A stretch of 64,000 nt of DNA from Clostridium luticellarii (GTDB lineage Bacteria; Bacillota; Clostridia; Clostridiales; Clostridiaceae): NCBI RefSeq assembly GCF_002995845.1, contig NZ_PVXP01000006.1, positions 1 to 64,000 of the forward strand. The letters are read 5' to 3'. Position numbers and translations under genes: made by a program. This document shows, in pieces, positions 35,335-45,209 of this stretch (position 1 is its first letter; every line of letters starts with the position of its first letter). The notes under the pieces were generated by a model. That model was not told where the DNA came from and made no database searches. It saw only the letters and a program-made list of their open reading frames with translations.

Positions 35335-37248
35335 ATGGTAAAAATAAGTCTTAAAGATGGTAAAGAAATAGAGATAGAAAAAGGATCAAAAGTACTGGAT
35401 GTAGCGGAAAAGTTGAGTACTTCTTTAAAGAAAAAGGCATTGGGAGCTAAGCTAAATGGAGAGATAGTTGAACTCTATCATGCAATAGATGAAGACTGTA
35501 AACTTGAAATCCTTACTTTTGAAGATGAAGATGGTAAAAAGATACTGAGACATACAGCTTCACATATACTTGCTCAGGCCATAAAAAAATTATATCCTGA
35601 AGTTAAACTTGCTATAGGACCTGCTATAGATTCCGGATTTTACTATGATGTAGATGCAGATTTTTCGTTTACACCGGAACTGTTGGTTAAAATTGAGAAT
35701 GAGATGAACAAAATAGTCAAGCAAAACATTAAATTGGAGAGATTTGAACTTCCAAGAGCAGAAGCTGTAAAATTCATGGAGGACAGAAAAGAACCTTACA
35801 AGGTAGAATTGATAAAAGATCTGCCGGAGAATGCAGTTATATCTTTTTACAAGCAGGGGGATTTTGTGGATTTGTGTGCAGGACCCCATTTACCTTCCAC
35901 AGGAAGGGTAAAGGCTGTAAAGCTTACTTCTATAGCAGGAGCTTACTGGCGTGGAGATGAAAAGAATAAAATGCTCCAGAGAATATATGGAACTGCCTTC
36001 GAAAAGAAAGCTGATCTGGAGAAATATCTCAATATGATGGAGGAAGCAAAGAAAAGGGATCATAGAAAATTAGGCAAGGAACTTGATCTGTTCAGTATGC
36101 ACGAAGAAGGCCCCGGATTTCCATTCTTCCATCCAAAGGGAATGGTAATCAGAAATGAACTCCAAAATTTCTGGAGAGAAATGCATAGAAAAGCTGACTA
36201 CGAGGAAATAATGACTCCAGTTTTGTTGAATGAAGAGTTATGGCATCAGTCAGGGCACTGGGATCACTATAAGGAAAATATGTATTTTACCAAAATAGAT
36301 GATGAGAATTATGCTATAAAGCCTATGAACTGTCCTGGAGCAATACTTGTTTATAAAAATGACATACGTTCTTATAGGGATCTGCCGAAAAGATACGGCG
36401 AAATGGGAATTGTACACAGACATGAGAAATCTGGAGCACTTCATGGACTTATGAGAGTAAGGTGTTTTACTCAGGATGATGCCCATATATTTGTGACAAA
36501 AGAGGATATTACCCATGAGATCACACAGGTTATAAAACTTATAGATGATTTTTACAAGGTATTTGGGTTTGAATATTTTGTTGAACTTTCTACAAGACCT
36601 GAAAATTCCATGGGAAGTGATGAGGACTGGGAAGCTGCAACGGAAGGCCTTAAAACTGCATTGAAAGTAGCTGGACTCGACTATAAGATCAATGAAGGTG
36701 ATGGAGCTTTCTATGGACCTAAAATAGATTTTCATTTGAAGGACTGTATTGGAAGAACATGGCAGTGTGGAACAGTGCAGCTGGATTTCCAGATGCCGGA
36801 GAAATTTGATCTCACATATATAGGAGCAGACGGGGAAAAGCATAGACCGGTTATGCTGCACAGGGTTGTGTTTGGCTCTATAGAGAGATTTATAGGAATA
36901 CTCATAGAACACTATGCAGGAGCGTTTCCAGCTTGGCTTGCACCAGTTCAAGTAAAAGTTATGGACATTACAGATGATCAGAGAGGATATGCAGAAGAAG
37001 TGATTAAAAAGCTCAAAGATCAGGACATAAGAGTGGAAGCTGATGTTAGAAATGAAAAGATAGGCTATAAGATAAGAGAAGCCCAGATGCAGAAAGTGCC
37101 TTATATGATCATTCTTGGAGATAAAGAGAAGACGGGGAATAGTATTTCTGTAAGGAGCAGAAAAGACGGAGATCTAGGAGCTATGGAATTGAATGATTTT
37201 ATATCAAAGCTTAAAGAGGAAATTTCTAAAAAAGTAAGTGATATATAG
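35335..37248 (+). CDS. thrS: Threonyl-tRNA synthetase
   Basis: 637 aa, full length. Order: TGS domain (1-62), editing and SAD domains with HTASHILAQA and the zinc-like CAGPHLP, the class II core with IKPMNCPGAI and MGIVHRHEKSGALHGLMRVR (motif 2), and a C-terminal anticodon-binding domain ending at the stop. It charges tRNA-Thr and edits mischarged Ser. Expression is controlled by the T-box leader. The ATG follows AAGGAGG. Confidence 0.97.
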   Translation: MVKISLKDGKEIEIEKGSKVLDVAEKLSTSLKKKALGAKLNGEIVELYHAIDEDCKLEILTFEDEDGKKILRHTASHILAQAIKKLYPEVKLAIGPAIDSGFYYDVDADFSFTPELLVKIENEMNKIVKQNIKLERFELPRAEAVKFMEDRKEPYKVELIKDLPENAVISFYKQGDFVDLCAGPHLPSTGRVKAVKLTSIAGAYWRGDEKNKMLQRIYGTAFEKKADLEKYLNMMEEAKKRDHRKLGKELDLFSMHEEGPGFPFFHPKGMVIRNELQNFWREMHRKADYEEIMTPVLLNEELWHQSGHWDHYKENMYFTKIDDENYAIKPMNCPGAILVYKNDIRSYRDLPKRYGEMGIVHRHEKSGALHGLMRVRCFTQDDAHIFVTKEDITHEITQVIKLIDDFYKVFGFEYFVELSTRPENSMGSDEDWEAATEGLKTALKVAGLDYKINEGDGAFYGPKIDFHLKDCIGRTWQCGTVQLDFQMPEKFDLTYIGADGEKHRPVMLHRVVFGSIERFIGILIEHYAGAFPAWLAPVQVKVMDITDDQRGYAEEVIKKLKDQDIRVEADVRNEKIGYKIREAQMQKVPYMIILGDKEKTGNSISVRSRKDGDLGAMELNDFISKLKEEISKKVSDI

Positions 37249-37264
37249 TTGAGATAATTTTATG

Positions 37265-37293
37265 TTGACTTATGTTGACAAAAATAGTATAAT
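37265..37293 (+). promoter_or_regulatory. Promoter of the infC operon
   Basis: TTGACT (37265-37270), 17 nt and TATAAT (37288-37293). A second TTGACA lies 10 nt further on but at the wrong distance. Confidence 0.8.
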
Positions 37294-37299
37294 AAAATT

Positions 37300-37440
37300 C
37301 GTCAAGCAGAAACTAGCCGTTTCTCACCTTACGGCATGGCCAGTAAGGTTATAGAAGTTTTATTGTAAATTTTCTATTGTATGTATTTAGAGGACGGCAG
37401 AAGTCGTCCTTTTTCATATTTTTTGTTTGATTCACTTAGG
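37300..37440 (+). promoter_or_regulatory. infC-rpmI-rplT leader with attenuator
   Basis: The 5' leader holds a structured block (about 37300-37372, with CACCTTACGGCATGGCCAGTAAGG) and then an attenuator stem AGGACG / CGTCCT (37391-37410) followed by TTTTT. This is the arrangement of the L20-leader autoregulation of Firmicutes, where L20 promotes early termination. Assignment to that family is by position and layout. Confidence 0.65.
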
Positions 37441-37451
37441 AGGTGAATGAT

Positions 37452-37964
37452 ATAAATAAAGATTTTCTTTTAAACGATGAGATATCTGCAAAAGAAGTAA
37501 GAGTGGTTTCAAATGATGGAGGCAGAGTTGGAATTGTGCCTTTGGGAAAAGCTCTGAAGCTTGCAGAGGAAAAGGAATTGGACCTGGTTATGATATCTCC
37601 GAGGGCAAATCCTCCAGTTTGCAAAATAATGAATTATGGAAAATTTATTTATGAGCAGTCTAAAAGGGAAAAAGAAGCTAAAAAAAAGCAGAAGATTATC
37701 AATATAAAAGAAGTGAGACTCAGTCCAACTATCGAAGAACACGATATTTCTATTAAAGCTAAAAATGCTGAGAAATTTTTACTTACAGGGGATAAAGTCA
37801 AAGTTACTATAAGATTTAGAGGCAGAGAAGCTGGTTATTCTTTTATAGGTAAAAAAATTTTAGATAATTTTTACTCTAAGCTTGAAGGTATCAGTGTAAT
37901 AGAGAAGCAGCCCAAACTTGAGGGTAGAAATATGATAATGACATTATCAGCAAAAAAAGCATAA
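37452..37964 (+). CDS. infC: Translation initiation factor IF-3, AUA start
   Basis: 170 aa from an ATA at 37452. The Shine-Dalgarno TTAGGAGGTG (37436-37445) puts ATA 6 nt downstream, and the product then begins [18 protein letters not shown] as in other IF-3 proteins. The GTG at 37443 lies inside the Shine-Dalgarno and is not credible. IF-3 rejects non-AUG starts, so a rare start codon gives self-control, as known for AUU in other bacteria. The two-domain protein shows [19 protein letters not shown] and [12 protein letters not shown]. It leads an operon with rpmI and rplT. Confidence 0.93.
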   Translation: MNKDFLLNDEISAKEVRVVSNDGGRVGIVPLGKALKLAEEKELDLVMISPRANPPVCKIMNYGKFIYEQSKREKEAKKKQKIINIKEVRLSPTIEEHDISIKAKNAEKFLLTGDKVKVTIRFRGREAGYSFIGKKILDNFYSKLEGISVIEKQPKLEGRNMIMTLSAKKA

Positions 37965-37983
37965 TTGAGAGGAGGAAGTTATT

Positions 37984-38181
37984 ATGCCAAAAATGAAGAC
38001 AAAAAGAAGTGCAGCAAAGAGATTTAAGGTTACTGGAACAGGTAAGTTAAAGAGATCAAAAGCTTATAAGAGTCACATATTGACTAAAAAGAGTGCAAAG
38101 ACCAAGAGAAATCTTAGAAAAGCAGGATATGTATCAGAAGCTCAGGAAAAAGTTATGAAAAAATTGATACCTTATGTATAG
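37984..38181 (+). CDS. rpmI: 50S ribosomal protein L35
   Basis: 65 aa, very basic, beginning [21 protein letters not shown] and carrying [16 protein letters not shown]. It follows infC by 19 nt with GAGGAGG and precedes rplT, the standard order. Confidence 0.97.
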   Translation: MPKMKTKRSAAKRFKVTGTGKLKRSKAYKSHILTKKSAKTKRNLRKAGYVSEAQEKVMKKLIPYV

Positions 38182-38209
38182 TTAGGGAATTCTAAAAGGA
38201 GGTTTTAAA

Positions 38210-38569
38210 ATGGCAAGAGTAAAAAGAGCTGTGAATGCTCGTAAACATCATAGAAAGATACTAAAGCTGGCAAAAGGTTATTATGGCGGCAAGAGCAGAT
38301 TGTTTAAATCAGCAAATGAAACAGTTATGAGGGCTTTGAGAAATGCATATATAGGAAGAAGATTAAAAAAGAGAGATTTTAGGAAACTCTGGATAGCCAG
38401 AATAAATGCTGCGGCTAGAATAAATGGACTTTCCTATTCAAAATTCATAAATGGGATAAAGACAGCAGGTATTGATGTCAATAGAAAGATGCTTTCAGAA
38501 ATAGCAATAAATGATCCAAAGTCATTTACTGAATTGGCTGACATAGCAAAAAAACAACTGAGCGCATAA
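38210..38569 (+). CDS. rplT: 50S ribosomal protein L20
   Basis: 119 aa, beginning [26 protein letters not shown] and containing [16 protein letters not shown]. It assembles the large subunit and represses its own operon through the leader in Firmicutes. The start follows AAAAGGAGG. Confidence 0.97.
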   Translation: MARVKRAVNARKHHRKILKLAKGYYGGKSRLFKSANETVMRALRNAYIGRRLKKRDFRKLWIARINAAARINGLSYSKFINGIKTAGIDVNRKMLSEIAINDPKSFTELADIAKKQLSA

Positions 38570-38624
38570 ATTGAACTACATCAAGTGGATTTAAATTTAT
38601 ATAATAAATTGTTTATGGGATCAG

Positions 38625-38655
38625 AGAGTGCAGTAGAGTACTGTACTCTTTTATT
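38625..38655 (+). terminator. Terminator of infC-rpmI-rplT
   Basis: AGAGTGCAGTA pairs with TACTGTACTCT (one G-U) around GAG and is followed by TTTATTG. Confidence 0.75.
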
Positions 38656-38712
38656 GAATATTAAAATAGTGCATATATATGATTTCCACAGCATGATTAT
38701 GAGGATAGGTAT

Positions 38713-39501
38713 ATGGATATAATAAAGAGCAGGGATAACCTTCAGGTAAAACAGGCTAGAAAACTGAGAGAAAAAAAATATAGAACTGAAAGTAAAAAGT
38801 TTTTGATAGAAGGCTTTAGATTTGTGATGGAAGCCGTCAATTCGGATTTTACAGTGACGGATATTTTTTTAACTGACAGCTTTTATGATAGATGGAAAAG
38901 AAGTTTAATGAAGGAAAGAATTGAAAATATGCCTTCTGTATATATTGTGACTGATGAAGTGTTGAGGAGTATAAGCAGCACGGAGAATCCTCAAGGTATA
39001 GTTGCAGTGGTAAAATGTACCCGGTTAAAACCTAAAAAAGCTGCAGAAGGATTTTATTTACTGCTGGATAGAATACAAGATCCGGGGAATATGGGTACCA
39101 TAATAAGAAGTTCTCATGCAGCTGGAGCTCAGGGAATTATAATTACAAAGGGAACGGTGGATATATATAATGAAAAGGTATTGAGAGCCACCATGGGGTC
39201 TATTTTTTATATTCCCATAATTCAGGATACAGATCTGAAACAGGTGAAGGCCCTGAGAGAGGAAGGTTTTAAACTTGTGGCCAGTTCACTGGATGGAGAT
39301 ACCAATTTTTACAATATAAATTTGAAGCAAAAAATTATTTTTGCACTGGGAAATGAAGCCAATGGTCTCAGTGAGCATATAGAAGAAATGGCAGATATAA
39401 AGGTGAGAATACCAATGCCCGGGAAAGCTGAATCCCTAAATGCAGCTGTGGCAGCATCCGTAATGATGTTTGAGGCGGTTAGGCAGAATTTGAAATTTTG
39501 A
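38713..39501 (+). CDS. TrmH-family RNA 2'-O-methyltransferase
   Basis: 262 aa SPOUT enzyme. The N-terminal substrate-binding domain (1-95) starts with SRDNLQVKQARKLREKKYR; the knotted C-terminal domain has LLLDRIQDPGNMGTIIRSSHAAG (motif 1), FALGNEANGLS (motif 2) and IPMPGKAESLNAAVAASV (motif 3). Such proteins methylate ribose in 23S rRNA or tRNA with S-adenosylmethionine. Its place after rplT in many Firmicutes suggests an rRNA target; the site is unknown. Confidence 0.88.
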   Translation: MDIIKSRDNLQVKQARKLREKKYRTESKKFLIEGFRFVMEAVNSDFTVTDIFLTDSFYDRWKRSLMKERIENMPSVYIVTDEVLRSISSTENPQGIVAVVKCTRLKPKKAAEGFYLLLDRIQDPGNMGTIIRSSHAAGAQGIIITKGTVDIYNEKVLRATMGSIFYIPIIQDTDLKQVKALREEGFKLVASSLDGDTNFYNINLKQKIIFALGNEANGLSEHIEEMADIKVRIPMPGKAESLNAAVAASVMMFEAVRQNLKF

Positions 39502-39540
39502 TATTGACAACAGATAAAACTGTATGTAATATTTAAGAGT

Positions 39541-39802
39541 ATAGATAATGAAAACTTTAAAGAAGTATACTGTGAAGGAGAAAGTAAATATAGAGTTTTT
39601 TACAGAGAGAAGGAGTCAAGGCTGAAAGCTCTTTTAAAAATACTGTATGTTGGAGTTCGCTCTGGAGTACTATCTGTGAAATACAAGTAGCAGCTAGCGG
39701 TAATGCCGATAAATTTTCAAAGAGAATATTATTTTGTAATATTAATTTGGGTGGTAACGCGGAATATAGAATTCGTCCCTTATGGGGATGAATTTTTTTT
39801 AT
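39541..39802 (+). ncRNA. T-box leader of pheST
   Basis: The T-box core TTTGGGTGGTAACGCGG (39746-39762) is followed by ATTCGTCCC / GGGATGAAT and a run of T (39771-39800), the terminator. Stem I holds the specifier TTC (Phe) at 39656-39658 in GGAGTTCGCTCTGG. The leader senses uncharged tRNA-Phe. Confidence 0.92.
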
Positions 39803-39850
39803 ATTTTAATTTTAAAAATTGAATTTTCTTGGAAGGGAGAGAAGCTAATT

Positions 39851-40873
39851 ATGATTAAAGAAAAATTGGAGCAAATCAAAAAAAATGCTCTCAGTGAACT
39901 GCAAAATAGAGAAGATGATCTGAGCATAGAAAATGTAAGAGTTAAATATCTGGGAAAGAAGGGAGAACTCACTAAAATACTCAGAGGGATGAAAACTCTT
40001 TCTCCAGAAGAAAGACCTCTGGTTGGAAAACTTGCCAATGAAATCAGATCAATCTTGGAAAATGCCATAGAAGAGACATCAAAGAAAATAAAAAAATTAA
40101 AAACAGAGGAAAAAATCAAAGATGAGACTATAGATATAACCATGCCCGGTATAAAACAATATATTGGGAGAAGACATCCTTTGGAACAAATTTTAGAAGA
40201 TATGAAGGATATATTCATTTCAATGGGATTTACTATAGAAGAAGGACCGGAAATTGAGGAGGATTATTATAATTTTGAGGCATTGAATATACCAAAGAAC
40301 CATCCTGCAAGAGGAGAGCAGGATACATTTTACATAAATGACAGCGTAGTACTAAGAACTCAGACATCTCCGGTACAGGTGAGGACCATGAAAAAACAGA
40401 AGCCTCCAATAAAAATGATATCTCCGGGGAAAGTATATCGTGCAGATTCCGTAGATGCCACTCATTCACCCATATTTTATCAGATGGAAGGACTTGTAGT
40501 GGATAAAGGTATAACTTTTGCAAATTTAAAGGGCACTCTTGAGATGTTTGCAAAAAAGATGTTCGGAGAGGGTATGAAGACAAAATTCAGACCCCATCAT
40601 TTTCCTTTTACTGAGCCTTCCGCTGAAATGGATGGTACCTGTTTTGTGTGCGGCGGCGAGGGCTGCAGGGTGTGTAAGGGAGAAGGCTGGATAGAGCTTC
40701 TAGGATGCGGCATGGTACATCCTCAGGTACTTAGAAACTGCGGCATAGACCCTGAAATTTACAGTGGATTTGCTTTTGGGATGGGTGTAGATAGAATGGT
40801 TATGATGAAATACGGAATAGATGACATAAGAAATATGTATGAGAGTGATATGAGATTTCTAAATCAGTTCTAG
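39851..40873 (+). CDS. pheS: Phenylalanyl-tRNA synthetase alpha chain
   Basis: 340 aa from ATG 39851, behind GGAAGGGAG; the longer open frame from 39782 reads through the T-box terminator and is not real. It has the N-terminal coiled coil, [22 protein letters not shown] (motif 2 region), [12 protein letters not shown] with the Cys-rich knuckle [17 protein letters not shown], and [18 protein letters not shown] (motif 3). It forms the alpha2beta2 enzyme with pheT. Confidence 0.96.
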   Translation: MIKEKLEQIKKNALSELQNREDDLSIENVRVKYLGKKGELTKILRGMKTLSPEERPLVGKLANEIRSILENAIEETSKKIKKLKTEEKIKDETIDITMPGIKQYIGRRHPLEQILEDMKDIFISMGFTIEEGPEIEEDYYNFEALNIPKNHPARGEQDTFYINDSVVLRTQTSPVQVRTMKKQKPPIKMISPGKVYRADSVDATHSPIFYQMEGLVVDKGITFANLKGTLEMFAKKMFGEGMKTKFRPHHFPFTEPSAEMDGTCFVCGGEGCRVCKGEGWIELLGCGMVHPQVLRNCGIDPEIYSGFAFGMGVDRMVMMKYGIDDIRNMYESDMRFLNQF

Positions 40874-40940
40874 AGTAAACAAATAAAACAGCTGAAATTT
40901 AATCAATGACTTGAATTAGATGAAGAAAGGGGTTTTTTTT

Positions 40941-43322
40941 ATGAAGGTACCGGTAAATTGGTTAAAAGATTATGTAAAAGTAGATATTACAGGGAAAGAA
41001 TTGGGAGATAAATTGACCTTGAGCGGTTCAAAGGTGGAAGAGGTAATCACAACTGGAGATGAAATACAAAATGTAGTTACAGGGAAGATAATGAAAATAG
41101 AGGAGCATCCACATGCAGACAAACTGGTGATATGCCAGGTAAATATAGGAAAGGATGAATTGCTTCAAATTATAACAGCTGCCACCAATATGAAGGAAAA
41201 TGATGTAGTTCCCGTTGCACTTCATGATTCTATAATTCATGGAGGAGTGAAGATAAAAAAGGGAAAATTGAGAGGAATCATGTCAAATGGAATGTTTTGC
41301 TCCGAAGAGGAACTGGGAATAGCAGGCGATAAACCTGTGCATGGACTTATGATTCTTCCCCCCAATACTCCGATTGGAAAAGATATAAAAGAGGTACTCA
41401 ATATGACCAGCAGCATATTGGATTTTGAGATAACTTCAAACAGGCCTGACTGCTTGAGTATTATAGGCATGGCAAGGGAAACCGCAGCAACTTTAAATGA
41501 AAATTATAATATGCCTGAACTGAATTATGTACCTTCTTCACATAAAAATATAAAAGATGATCTTCAGGTTGAAGTAAAAGATGATCTCTGCAGAAGATAC
41601 ATAGCCAGGGGAATAGAGAATGTAAAAATAGAGCCGTCTCCTGGATGGATGCAGGAAAGACTTTTGGATGCAGGAGTAAGGCCTATAAATAATCTGGTGG
41701 ATATAACTAATTTTGTAATGCTTGAAATGGGGCAGCCCATGCACGCCTATGATACAAGATATATACAATCAAACAGCATAATAATTGAAAGGGCAGAAAA
41801 GGGAGAAGAGTTTGTAACCCTGGACGACGAAAAAAGATCGCTGGATGAAAATGTACTTACCATAAGAGATGGAAAAAGGGCCGTGGGTATTGCTGGAATA
41901 ATGGGAGGGCTTAATTCTGAAATAAGGGAAGACACTTCCTCCGTAGTATTTGAAAGTGCCAATTTCAATGGAACCAATATAAGAATTTCATCCCAGAGTT
42001 TAGGACTCAGAACAGAAGCTTCAGCTAGATTTGAAAAAGATCTGGACCCTAATCTGGCTGAAACAGCTATGAATAGGGCCTGTTATCTGGTAGAGAAATT
42101 AAAGGCTGGAAAGGTAATGCAGGGTACAATTGATATATATAGAGAGAAGGTTGAACCTGCCAGCCTGAAAGTGAATTACAACTGGATAAATAAATTTCTG
42201 GGTACAAAAATATCAGCAGATGAAATGGCCGGGTGTTTAAATAGGTTGGAATTAAATACGGAAATTCAGGGTGAAACTTTGAAAGTAGAAATACCTACTT
42301 TTAGACGAAGAGATATAAAGATAAAAGAGGACATAGCTGAAGAGGTGGCTCGAATATATGGATACGGAAATATACCTTCTGCCATAATAAAAAGTGTGAG
42401 TACCAGGGGAGGGAAAAGTCCCAAACAGAAATTGGATGATGAAGTACTGAGAGCACTTACTTCAAGCGGACTAAACCAATCCATAAGTTATTCTTTTATC
42501 AGCAGAAAGGTGTTTGACAAAATACTTTTACCCGAAGATAGTGTACTTAGAAATGCTGTAGCTGTAAAAAATCCGCTGGGAGAGGATTACAGTATAATGA
42601 GAACTACTACAATACCATCCATGATGGAGTCCTTGAGCAGGAACTATTCCAGAAAAAACCAGGTGGTGAGGCTGTTTGAGATAGGTAAAGTTTATATTCC
42701 CAACAAAGATGCAGATAAGTTGCCTGATGAAAAAAATACAGTGACCATTGGAATTTATGGTGGAGTGGATTATTTCAATCTCAAGGGAGTAGTTGAGAAT
42801 ATATTGGAAGTACTGGGAATAGAAAAATTTTCTTTTGAAAGGGAAAGCAGTAATCCGACCTTTCATCCTGGAAAGACGGCAGCACTGTATATAAAAAAGA
42901 ACCAGGTGGGGGTACTGGGCGAGATTCACCCAGGTGTGCTGGACAATTATGGTATTGGAGAAAAGTGCTGTGTAGCAGAACTGAATTTAGATGTTCTCTA
43001 TAGATATTCCAACAGGAATAAAAAATATAGACCTCTTCCTAAATTCCCTTCAGTTGTGAGGGATCTGGCCATACTGGTGGATGAAGATATTCTGACAAGG
43101 GAATTAGAAGATGTTATAAAAAAACAGGGTGGAAATATGGTGGAGAGTGTGAAAATTTTTGATGTCTACAGAGGGAAGCAGGTAGCTGAGGGAAAAAAGA
43201 GTATAGCTTATTCCATATCCTACAGACTTGAAAACAGAACTCTTACAGATGAGGAAGTAAACAAGGTTCATGATAGAATACTGGGGGCATTGGAACATAA
43301 ATTTAGAGCACAGCTCAGGTAG
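40941..43322 (+). CDS. pheT: Phenylalanyl-tRNA synthetase beta chain
   Basis: 793 aa from ATG 40941, behind AAAGGGG. It carries an N-terminal EMAP/tRNA-binding fold (about 40-150, with [12 protein letters not shown]), the B3/B4 editing domain (about 200-395), B5, the catalytic-like B6/B7 module and a C-terminal ferredoxin-like anticodon domain ending KFRAQLR. It binds tRNA-Phe and hydrolyses Tyr-tRNA-Phe. The operon is under the Phe T-box. Confidence 0.96.
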   Translation: MKVPVNWLKDYVKVDITGKELGDKLTLSGSKVEEVITTGDEIQNVVTGKIMKIEEHPHADKLVICQVNIGKDELLQIITAATNMKENDVVPVALHDSIIHGGVKIKKGKLRGIMSNGMFCSEEELGIAGDKPVHGLMILPPNTPIGKDIKEVLNMTSSILDFEITSNRPDCLSIIGMARETAATLNENYNMPELNYVPSSHKNIKDDLQVEVKDDLCRRYIARGIENVKIEPSPGWMQERLLDAGVRPINNLVDITNFVMLEMGQPMHAYDTRYIQSNSIIIERAEKGEEFVTLDDEKRSLDENVLTIRDGKRAVGIAGIMGGLNSEIREDTSSVVFESANFNGTNIRISSQSLGLRTEASARFEKDLDPNLAETAMNRACYLVEKLKAGKVMQGTIDIYREKVEPASLKVNYNWINKFLGTKISADEMAGCLNRLELNTEIQGETLKVEIPTFRRRDIKIKEDIAEEVARIYGYGNIPSAIIKSVSTRGGKSPKQKLDDEVLRALTSSGLNQSISYSFISRKVFDKILLPEDSVLRNAVAVKNPLGEDYSIMRTTTIPSMMESLSRNYSRKNQVVRLFEIGKVYIPNKDADKLPDEKNTVTIGIYGGVDYFNLKGVVENILEVLGIEKFSFERESSNPTFHPGKTAALYIKKNQVGVLGEIHPGVLDNYGIGEKCCVAELNLDVLYRYSNRNKKYRPLPKFPSVVRDLAILVDEDILTRELEDVIKKQGGNMVESVKIFDVYRGKQVAEGKKSIAYSISYRLENRTLTDEEVNKVHDRILGALEHKFRAQLR

Positions 43323-43338
43323 ATAATACTATTTAATT

Positions 43339-43392
43339 GAGTTAGATAGCAATCAGTCAAACAGCTGTCTGACTCGATTTTATTATTTTTTG
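43339..43392 (+). terminator. Terminator after pheT
   Basis: GAGTTAGATAGC pairs with GCTGTCTGACTC (two G-U) around a 13-nt loop and is followed by ATTTTATTATTTTTT. Confidence 0.75.
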
Positions 43393-43502
43393 CAAATAGG
43401 TAAACTCTTAAATATAATATTTAATATATATAAGATTTGTGATAGAATATTCTTATAGAGAATTTGAAAAAAGGGTATGTGGATCTGAGAGGGTGTTTAA
43501 AT

Positions 43503-44102
43503 GTGAATGTAGTGACGGTATTTATAAATGGAATTGAATACAATTTAAAGGGCGATGAACAGGAGGAATATTTACATAAGGTTGCCAGCTATGTAGATAA
43601 GAAAGTAAAAAATATATTGGAAAACAATAGTAAGTTAAGCACTTCCTCAGCAGCTATTCTATCTGCACTCAATGTGGCAGATGATATGTTAAAGGTACAG
43701 GAAAGCAATGAACAGTTGTCAAAGCAGGCAGAAGAGTTGAAAAAAGTTGCCAAGGTCTATGAGGATCAGATTAATTCTTTGAAGAAGCAGCTCAAATATA
43801 CAGAGGAACTCAATGAAGAATTCAAAGAAAAGTTAAAAAAAGCTGGAGATAGTAAAGAATTAAAGGAGAAGAATAAAAACATTGAAAAACTTGAGGAAGA
43901 AATAAAGATTATAAAGGAAACCACCCAAAAATATATAAAAGAAAACACAAAGCTTATAGGGGAAAATAAAGAACTGAAATTTCAGGTTCAATCGGGAAAG
44001 TACAAGATAATAGATCTTCAGCATAAATTGATAGAAAATCAAATAAATCTGGCAAAGGAAAAAAAACAGAAAAATCCACTCTTAAATAAGGATATAAGGT
44101 AG
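43503..44102 (+). CDS. ZapA-like cell division protein with long coiled coil
   Basis: 199 aa from GTG 43503, 7 nt after GAGAGGGTG; the frame to 43464 is open but has no ribosome site. Residues 1-90 match the ZapA fold (VTVFINGIEYNLKG, YVDKKVKNILENN, ILSALNVADDML). The remaining 110 residues are a Lys/Glu-rich coiled coil, far longer than the short helix of classical ZapA. ZapA crosslinks FtsZ filaments at the division site. The gene lies after pheT, as in many clostridia. Confidence 0.82.
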   Translation: MNVVTVFINGIEYNLKGDEQEEYLHKVASYVDKKVKNILENNSKLSTSSAAILSALNVADDMLKVQESNEQLSKQAEELKKVAKVYEDQINSLKKQLKYTEELNEEFKEKLKKAGDSKELKEKNKNIEKLEEEIKIIKETTQKYIKENTKLIGENKELKFQVQSGKYKIIDLQHKLIENQINLAKEKKQKNPLLNKDIR

Positions 44103-44103
44103 A

Positions 44104-44141
44104 ATTCGAACTGATTATGGTATTAGTTCGAATTTTTTTTA
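44104..44141 (+). terminator. Terminator after the zapA-like gene
   Basis: ATTCGAACT pairs perfectly with AGTTCGAAT around a 12-nt loop, then TTTTTTTT. Confidence 0.88.
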
Positions 44142-44206
44142 TTGATAACCAAATTTGTTTATATGCATATAATGATTTCAGGGAGAATTTAATCTGGAGG
44201 GATTGC

Positions 44207-45190
44207 ATGAGGGTATTGTTTTGCACAAGAAAAGACTGTTTCAGCAATTTTGCCGGGGATTCCATGCAGCTTATGAAGATGTTTAAGTATTTAAATGAAA
44301 AAGGTGTACAGGTAGATGTAAATACAGGTTACATAAAAGATTATTCCAGTTATGATATTGTACATCTGTTTAATTTAACCAGAGTCGAAGAGACTTATAG
44401 GTATTATAAAATAGCAGAAGACTACAATAAACTGATAGTGCTGTCACCTATATACTGGAATTTAAAAAAATATTATGATTATGTGAAGGATACTGAAAAT
44501 TTAATTTTGTGGGATAGATTATGGGAATACAGGAAAGAAGTACTGAAAGGATGCAGAATGATATATCCCAACAGTGAATTGGAAAATATCCAGATACAGG
44601 ATGATTTTCATATGAGCATGCCTCATAGAATAATTTATAACGGTATAGAAGTGGGATGTAAAAGTGGTTACAATTTTAAGAAGGCCTATGGGTTAAATGA
44701 CTATGTATTCTGTGCAGCAAGAATATGCACCAGGAAAAATCAACTTGTGCTAAGTAAAATATGCAGTGAATTGGGTATTCAACTGGTGCTTGCAGGAAGT
44801 ATAAATGATTTAAATTACTTTAGCAAGTGTATGTCCTATAGTAATGTGAGATACCTGGGATTTATGGATGAGTACAATTTATACAATGCTTATAGATGTG
44901 CCAGAATCCATGTGCTGCCCAGCTTTGTGGAAACCCCTGGATTATCATCTTTGGAGGCAGCTGCCAGCGGCTGTAATATAGTTTCAACCATAGAGGGAAG
45001 TACAAGAGAATATTTTAAAGATATGTGTGTCTACTGCAATCCTTATGATGAAGGCAGTATAAAAGAAGCTGTGCTTAAGTGTCTTGAGATGAAAAGACAT
45101 AAAAAATTAAAAAATCATGTAATTAAAAATTACGACTGGAGAAAGTGCATAAATGTATTGCTTGAAAGTTACAGATATATTTTAAACTAA
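44207..45190 (+). CDS. Glycosyltransferase, GT4-like
   Basis: 327 aa from ATG 44207, behind CTGGAGGG. It shows a GT-B fold: N-terminal half with MRVLFCTRKDCFSNFAGDSMQL, a hinge with NGIEV, and a C-terminal nucleotide-sugar half with FCAARICTRKNQ, then HVLPSFVETPGLSSLEAAASGCNIV where the acidic residue contacts the donor. It transfers a sugar from a nucleotide donor to an unknown acceptor. It is followed by two more glycosyltransferase genes on the same strand. Confidence 0.85.
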   Translation: MRVLFCTRKDCFSNFAGDSMQLMKMFKYLNEKGVQVDVNTGYIKDYSSYDIVHLFNLTRVEETYRYYKIAEDYNKLIVLSPIYWNLKKYYDYVKDTENLILWDRLWEYRKEVLKGCRMIYPNSELENIQIQDDFHMSMPHRIIYNGIEVGCKSGYNFKKAYGLNDYVFCAARICTRKNQLVLSKICSELGIQLVLAGSINDLNYFSKCMSYSNVRYLGFMDEYNLYNAYRCARIHVLPSFVETPGLSSLEAAASGCNIVSTIEGSTREYFKDMCVYCNPYDEGSIKEAVLKCLEMKRHKKLKNHVIKNYDWRKCINVLLESYRYILN

Positions 45191-45209
45191 TACAAAGTGG
45201 AGGATGTAA

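Noticed and set aside
39782-39850. Longer pheS reading frame starting in the T-box
   Set aside because: It would begin inside the terminator stem, while ATG 39851 has a strong ribosome site and matches PheS N-termini.
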